Positions 63,094 to 64,000 of a DNA stretch of 64,000 nucleotides are shown one piece after another. The notes under the pieces were generated by a model. The model was not told where the DNA came from. It ran no database searches and saw only the letters and a list, made by a program, of their open reading frames with translations. The position numbers were made by a program, and so were the translations under genes. How positions within the stretch are numbered: position 1 is the first letter of the stretch; each line of letters starts with the position of its first letter. The stretch comes from Pseudoalteromonas haloplanktis ATCC 14393 (lineage in GTDB: Bacteria > Pseudomonadota > Gammaproteobacteria > Enterobacterales > Alteromonadaceae): positions 62,001-126,000 of the forward strand of contig NZ_AHCA01000009.1 in the NCBI RefSeq assembly GCF_000238355.1. The letters are read 5' to 3'.

Positions 63094-64000
63094 GTGCAAC
63101 GGTATCTAAAAATAATCAAATGGCGTGCTAATAAACAGCTCAAGCAACAACACGCAAGTTGGCAAGTGCAAGCAAAGCGTATTTTTAAGCGCGGCCAAGC
63201 TATTTGGTTTAATTTAAGTACCGCACAAAAACTGTATTTACTCGCATTGGCCAGCCTCGTTGTGTTGCAATCAGGTTGGCTTTGCACGGCCTTGAGTATT
63301 ATTGCTTTAATCGTTGAGTTTTGGCCTAAGTTTAATCATCTCTGGCATTCACTTGCCGGTAAAGCACTGATACTAATTTTTTACGCAACGATAGCCAACT
63401 TTGTGCTCGCCAGCGCTAGCGGTATTGTTAACGAAGTCACTATGGTGTCGGCGAGCCAGTTAAATTACACTCATAATTTTGCAACCTTAATTTATTTACC
63501 GCCATGGGCACTGGGGATCACTCTTGCCACATTACTTGCCCTGCAATTACTTTTACCTCTGTATATTCTCGCCCTGTTGTTGATCAAACCTTTTGGTTCT
63601 GATCGCATCAAATTCATCACACAGAGTTATTCACCTTTATTAACAGCTCTACTGCGCTTCGTACTTGCAAGCGTGGTGATCCTAAATATATTTTCGTTTG
63701 TTGATGGTAAGCCCACAACCGAAGTTATTGATGATATAACAATCACCTTTTCTCAAAGTCAGCAATTATCTGCCAAGCCAAAAGCACAACAAGAGCAAGC
63801 GATAGAGCAAATATCAGAAAAAATACAACAACAAACTGAGTCTGAACAAGAAACTGACAAGCAGCCGCTAATCACTCTCGACGCGACTTCAGAAGGCGAT
63901 ACCGATATTTCTAATGCTGTCTATTCTTTCCTTGATACTAAAGGCTATTTTGAACGCAGTAAGCGCCTAATCGCGATCTTTGCTTACAGTTTTGAAGCAA
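63094..64000 (+). CDS. Membrane protein of unknown function, 3' end outside window
   Basis: An open frame of 302 codons from a GTG at 63094 (AGGA five bases before it), 12 bp after uvrA's stop, continuing without stop to the window end. Seen: a basic N-terminus, membrane segments near residues 50-75, 89-108, 133-160 and 185-202, then a Gln/Glu-rich soluble segment (KAQQEQAIEQISEKIQQQTESEQE). No family recognised. It is likely co-transcribed with uvrA. Confidence 0.7.
   Translation, partial: MQRYLKIIKWRANKQLKQQHASWQVQAKRIFKRGQAIWFNLSTAQKLYLLALASLVVLQSGWLCTALSIIALIVEFWPKFNHLWHSLAGKALILIFYATIANFVLASASGIVNEVTMVSASQLNYTHNFATLIYLPPWALGITLATLLALQLLLPLYILALLLIKPFGSDRIKFITQSYSPLLTALLRFVLASVVILNIFSFVDGKPTTEVIDDITITFSQSQQLSAKPKAQQEQAIEQISEKIQQQTESEQETDKQPLITLDATSEGDTDISNAVYSFLDTKGYFERSKRLIAIFAYSFEA

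Overview
The window is chromosomal DNA of a marine gammaproteobacterium, most likely Pseudoalteromonas or a close relative in the Alteromonadales. I base this on the AT-rich composition, the protein sequences, and the order of the core blocks (a complete dcw cluster beside rsmI-lpoA-yraN-diaA-dolP, an mreBCD-maf-rng-yhdP-nit-tldD operon, and ssb near uvrA). No tRNA or rRNA gene, complete insertion sequence, prophage or CRISPR array was seen. The one structural RNA is RNase P RNA.

Layout. 0-5.4 kb: the end of an M1 aminopeptidase gene, three small envelope or unknown genes on the minus strand, then prkB, yjjX and yjjG on the plus strand. 5.4-23.3 kb: the division and cell-wall (dcw) cluster on the minus strand, mraZ-rsmH-ftsL-ftsI-murE-murF-mraY-murD-ftsW-murG-murC-ddl-ftsQ-ftsA-ftsZ-lpxC. 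The genes mostly overlap or abut. Transcription starts at a sigma70-like promoter followed by 10-bp-spaced GTGG repeats that look like the MraZ operator; lpxC has its own promoter. 23.7-25.4 kb: an ElaB/YqjD-YqjE-YqjK-like trio and rnpB. 25.4-30.4 kb: rsmI, and divergently the lpoA-yraN-diaA-dolP operon, which ends in a perfect 7-bp tandem array of about 76 copies lying between dolP and its terminator. 30.4-33.8 kb: a MITE-like element, a second 7-bp array, a glutaredoxin-MauE fusion, a small MscS channel and two lipoproteins. 33.8-44.3 kb: the rod-shape/envelope operon mreB to tldD. 44.4-58 kb: an accessory stretch with a PEGA+SUMF-domain protein, a PLP enzyme, a CsrD/MshH-like degenerate GGDEF-EAL protein, arsH-arsC, and a locus of two unrecognised sensor-like genes, a TonB-dependent receptor and two tandem phosphatidylinositol-phospholipase-C-type enzymes. 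58-64 kb: ssb, a YajR-type MFS transporter, uvrA and a truncated membrane protein gene.

How the parts fit. Most of the window makes peptidoglycan precursors (murC-F, mraY, murG, ddl), the divisome (ftsALIQWZ), the elongasome (mreBCD), and envelope quality and lipid homeostasis (lpxC, lpoA, dolP, yhdP). The accessory stretch interrupts the expected ssb-csrD-msh-mreB order: no MSHA pilus genes are present between csrD and mreB.

Most interesting signals. (1) Three places with 7-bp tandem repeats (two clear arrays of different units and one decayed mosaic), each lying just upstream of an intrinsic terminator, so they probably form transcribed 3' ends. (2) A candidate lipid-headgroup scavenging locus (sensor pair, TonB receptor, two PI-PLCs), where one PLC paralogue has lost a predicted calcium-ligand glutamate. 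(3) A MraZ operator with a possible second box in opposite orientation.
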